Shown piece by piece: positions 61,965 to 64,000 of a stretch of 64,000 bases of DNA. The stretch is from Microthrixaceae bacterium (GTDB taxonomy: Bacteria; Actinomycetota; Acidimicrobiia; Acidimicrobiales; Microtrichaceae). The stretch is from the NCBI GenBank assembly GCA_023958095.1, contig JAMLGJ010000003.1:1-64000 (forward strand). The letters are read 5' to 3'. The position numbers and the translations under genes were made by a program. The notes below the pieces were generated by a model, which saw nothing but the letters and a program-made list of their open reading frames with translations, was not told where the DNA came from and made no database searches. The first letter of the stretch is position 1. Each line of letters starts with the position of its first letter.

Positions 61965-62594
61965 CTAGACGGCTCTCACGACGATGGTCGGGTAGCCGTC
62001 CTCGCGGCGCATCTTCGCGTCATACCCTGCGGCGCGGAGCGCCTCGGCCATCGCCGGTACGTTCTCCTCGCGGCCAGCCTGGTCCGAACCACTCCAGACC
62101 ACCTTCCACGTCTTTGGTCTTTCCTGAAGCGTGAAGCCGTCCACATCGCCATGGCGCGTTCGGAAGCCCGCGGCAGACAGCGCCAGGCAGAGCCGTGGTC
62201 GCGACGCCGCCGGCAGGTAGGAAGGTTCGAGCACCACCGACGCACTCGAGCCGCCTCGGTAGACGATGGCCCCGACCGCTGCGACTCCCGCGGAGCGCCA
62301 GCCCTCGAGGACGCGCTCGCGGAAGCGGCGCGCGTCCTCTCGCGACAGGTGTCCGACCTTGTGGCCCTGGACGTACACGCCGATGGCCTTGCGGTCGTGC
62401 GGATTGTTCGGCTCGGGCAGCAGCACCGCGACTACATCGAGCGCAGAGTTGTCGCCGAGTCCGGCCTCGAGAGCTTCGCTGTAGAAGCTCTCCCCGACAA
62501 CCTCGTTGCACGCCCCGAGAGTGATGGTCGCCTCCGCGGGTGGCACGGCCGGCAACGTGAACGCCGGCTCCGACCTCCTCCGAAACAATCCCAT
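61965..62594 (-). CDS. HIRAN-domain protein
   Basis: 209 residues. The middle (GESFYSEALEAGLGDNSALD, then LLPEPNNPHDRKAIGVYVQGHKVGHLSREDA) is a HIRAN domain, which binds 3' ends of single-stranded DNA in eukaryotic HLTF and occurs alone in many phage and mobile-element proteins. The N-terminus (MGLFRRR) is short; the C-terminal 80 residues are unrecognised. It is transcribed against the rest of the element and stops 1 bp after its convergent neighbour. Confidence 0.75.
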   Translation of the reverse strand: MGLFRRRSEPAFTLPAVPPAEATITLGACNEVVGESFYSEALEAGLGDNSALDVVAVLLPEPNNPHDRKAIGVYVQGHKVGHLSREDARRFRERVLEGWRSAGVAAVGAIVYRGGSSASVVLEPSYLPAASRPRLCLALSAAGFRTRHGDVDGFTLQERPKTWKVVWSGSDQAGREENVPAMAEALRAAGYDAKMRREDGYPTIVVRAV

Positions 62595-62745
62595 CGGCGC
62601 ATACTGCCAGCCCTCGAGGAGCCCCGCTCGGCCGACCACGGACCTCGGCACACAGCCGCGCACTACTGTGGGCCAGACAACCGAGTGGCCGGGCGGTGCG
62701 CTAACACCCCCGGCCGTGGCCAGCACCTAAGTAGGAGGTACTGAC

Positions 62746-63348
62746 ATGGGCGAGACTACGCCCCCCGCGAACCGCTTCCGCGACGTATGGCCGTCGCTCG
62801 ACGCAGCCCTGGAGGCAGTCGAGAACTGCGCCCCACCTATCACCACCGAGGAGTGGTTCCACCTGTCAGGCCGCATTGGCCGCAACGCCTCGCCAGCCCT
62901 CCTGTGGGAGGCGCGGGCCTTCCGCAAGCTGGCGCCTGACGCACTAATAGAGGCCGTCGGGGACGCCTGGACCGGCGCGGAGTACCCGACCAAAGCCCTC
63001 GCCGACTTCGCAGGAGAGGACACCGACTACGGCCGCGAGATGTGGCTCGAGTTGTTCGGCGCCGCAGGGTTCGCGGTCGACGGTAAACCTGCACCGCCGC
63101 CCAGCGAACCTGTGGTGGTCTACCGCGGAGCACCCGAGGAGCACCGCCTCGGCCTGTCGTGGACTTCGGACCTGGCCCAAGCGTGTTGGTTCGCCGACCG
63201 CTATGAGCTCACCACCGGCGACCCCGCACCCGTGTGGCGATTCACCGCGGCGCCTGAGCGCGTGCTCGCCATCTTCCACGAGGCACGCAACGAGGCCGAG
63301 TACGTGGTGGTCGTGACCGACTCCGACGACCTCGAGGAGGTCCAGTAA
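62746..63348 (+). CDS. Possible ADP-ribosyltransferase-fold protein
   Basis: 200 residues. The C-terminal half reads VVYRGAPEEHRLGLSWTSDLA, ACWFADRY, RVLAIFHEARNEAEYVVVV: the R...S-x-T-S...E-x-E/Y order of R-S-E type ADP-ribosyltransferases seen in phage and toxin-like proteins. The N-terminal 110 residues are helical. I recall similar hypothetical proteins in phages. Enzymatic activity is unproven. Its stop overlaps the integrase ATG by 1 nt (TAATG). Confidence 0.5.
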   Translation: MGETTPPANRFRDVWPSLDAALEAVENCAPPITTEEWFHLSGRIGRNASPALLWEARAFRKLAPDALIEAVGDAWTGAEYPTKALADFAGEDTDYGREMWLELFGAAGFAVDGKPAPPPSEPVVVYRGAPEEHRLGLSWTSDLAQACWFADRYELTTGDPAPVWRFTAAPERVLAIFHEARNEAEYVVVVTDSDDLEEVQ

Positions 63349-64000
63349 TGGCCTCCGTCGAGAAGCGCAGCACCGGCCAGGGCGACACCCGCTACGACGT
63401 GCGTTACCGCGACCCGGCCGGCAAGCAACGCACCAGGACGTTCAAGCGCCGCAAGGACGCGGAGCGGTACGCGTCGACCACCGAGGCCGACCTCGCCCGA
63501 GGCTCATGGATAGACCCCAACGCCGGCCGCGAGGTGTTCCGCGACTATTCCGAGCGATGGGTCGCCGAGCGGGTGACCTCGCGCGGCCGCAAGCTCGCCC
63601 CGCGCACCGTGGAGCTGTACCGGTCCCAGCTCGAGCGCCACATTGTGCCGACGTTCGGCGACGCCGAGCTCGCACGCATCACGTCGGCATCGGTTCGGTC
63701 GTGGCACGCCGGCATGGTGGACAAGGGCCACGGCACCGCCGCGGCCAAGTGCTACCGATTGCTGCGCGCCATCCTCGCCACAGCCGTCGAGGATGACCTC
63801 CTCGTGAAGAACCCGTGCAACATCAAGGGCGCGGGTGTGGAGCGCAGCGCGGAGCGTCCTGTGGCGACGGCTGAACAGGTGTGGGCGCTCGCCGATGCCA
63901 TCGAGGACCACCTCGAGGCTTTCGTCCTGGTCGCCGCGTTCATGGGCCTGCGCTTCTCGGAGGCCGCAGGGCTTCAGCGTCGCCATGTGAACGTGCTGCA
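63348..64000 (+). CDS. int: Tyrosine-recombinase integrase, N-terminal part (runs off window)
   Basis: 217 residues inside the window. AP2-like arm-binding N-terminus (DTRYDVRYRDPAGKQRTRTF), SAM-like core-binding domain (APRTVELYRSQLERHIVPTF, SYR.LLRAILATAVEDDLL) and the beginning of the catalytic domain with the first catalytic Arg in FMGLRFSEAAGL. The remaining His-x-x-Arg and Tyr are beyond 64000. It should integrate the element into tRNA-Gly(TCC), whose displaced half lies at 55471. Confidence 0.95.
   Translation, partial: MASVEKRSTGQGDTRYDVRYRDPAGKQRTRTFKRRKDAERYASTTEADLARGSWIDPNAGREVFRDYSERWVAERVTSRGRKLAPRTVELYRSQLERHIVPTFGDAELARITSASVRSWHAGMVDKGHGTAAAKCYRLLRAILATAVEDDLLVKNPCNIKGAGVERSAERPVATAEQVWALADAIEDHLEAFVLVAAFMGLRFSEAAGLQRRHVNVL

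Overview
The window is GC-rich, densely coded chromosome of an actinobacterium. GTG starts, 1-4 nt stop/start overlaps and the murI-rph-rdgB cluster in mycobacterial order support this. The mix of ectoine synthesis, MpaB-like oxygenase, carotenoid oxygenase, acyl-CoA metabolism and many lipoproteins suggests an aquatic or marine lineage, perhaps class Acidimicrobiia. That placement is inference; no rRNA is present.

Layout. 1-820: start of a lipoprotein gene leaving the window, then about 0.68 kb of decayed sequence. 0.8-3.3 kb: FtsX/MacB-type ABC exporter with a TetR regulator. 3.3-7.4 kb: fatty-acid desaturase, two hotdog thioesterases, ZIP metal transporter and a glycine-zipper protein. 7.4-10 kb: ABC-2 drug-type exporter. 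10-14 kb: GH65 phosphorylase and a subtilisin-like lipoprotein. 14-19.2 kb: smpB, then mec-cysM-murI-MBL phosphodiesterase-rph-rdgB, the mycobacterial Rv1334-Rv1341 order without cysO and the rhomboid gene. 19.2-26.8 kb: D-amino-acid PLP enzyme, SGNH lipoprotein, tRNA-Leu, clpP, CAP-domain lipoprotein, rpe, an RNA methyltransferase, glutamine cyclotransferase and an MpaB/DUF2236 oxygenase. 26.9-31.5 kb: a cyclase/pseudo-hydrolase fusion and a four-gene apbE/ferric-reductase-like operon. 31.7-39.3 kb: second subtilase, thiolase, carotenoid oxygenase, cysteine-repeat lipoprotein, NERD protein, SNase-excalibur nuclease, tRNA-Lys. 39.5-44.2 kb: a 1579-residue degenerate glycosyltransferase-PilZ-repeat membrane protein. 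44.3-51.7 kb: tRNA-His and tRNA-Arg, yaaA, site-2 protease, msrB, epoxide hydrolase, acyl-CoA dehydrogenase. 51.7-55 kb: ectABCD.

55.47-64.0 kb is an integrated genetic element. Its left edge is a displaced 3' half of tRNA-Gly(TCC), and its tyrosine integrase runs off the right edge. In between are an excisionase-like HTH gene, a tightly overlapping replication module (Prim-Pol primase, RecA/RepA-like ATPase), a candidate origin (four iterons plus a long palindrome), a P27-like terminase small subunit without a large subunit in view, and two cargo genes (a HIRAN-domain protein and a possible ADP-ribosyltransferase-like protein). The content resembles a phage satellite more than a full prophage or conjugative element.

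Most original points: the cyclase whose extracytoplasmic hydrolase domain has lost its nucleophile; the BcsA-like protein lacking its catalytic motifs and fused to extracellular repeats; the satellite-like element with its candidate origin and cargo; the flavinylation-type operon without an obvious flavin acceptor; and a CysM/Mec pair without its CysO carrier nearby.
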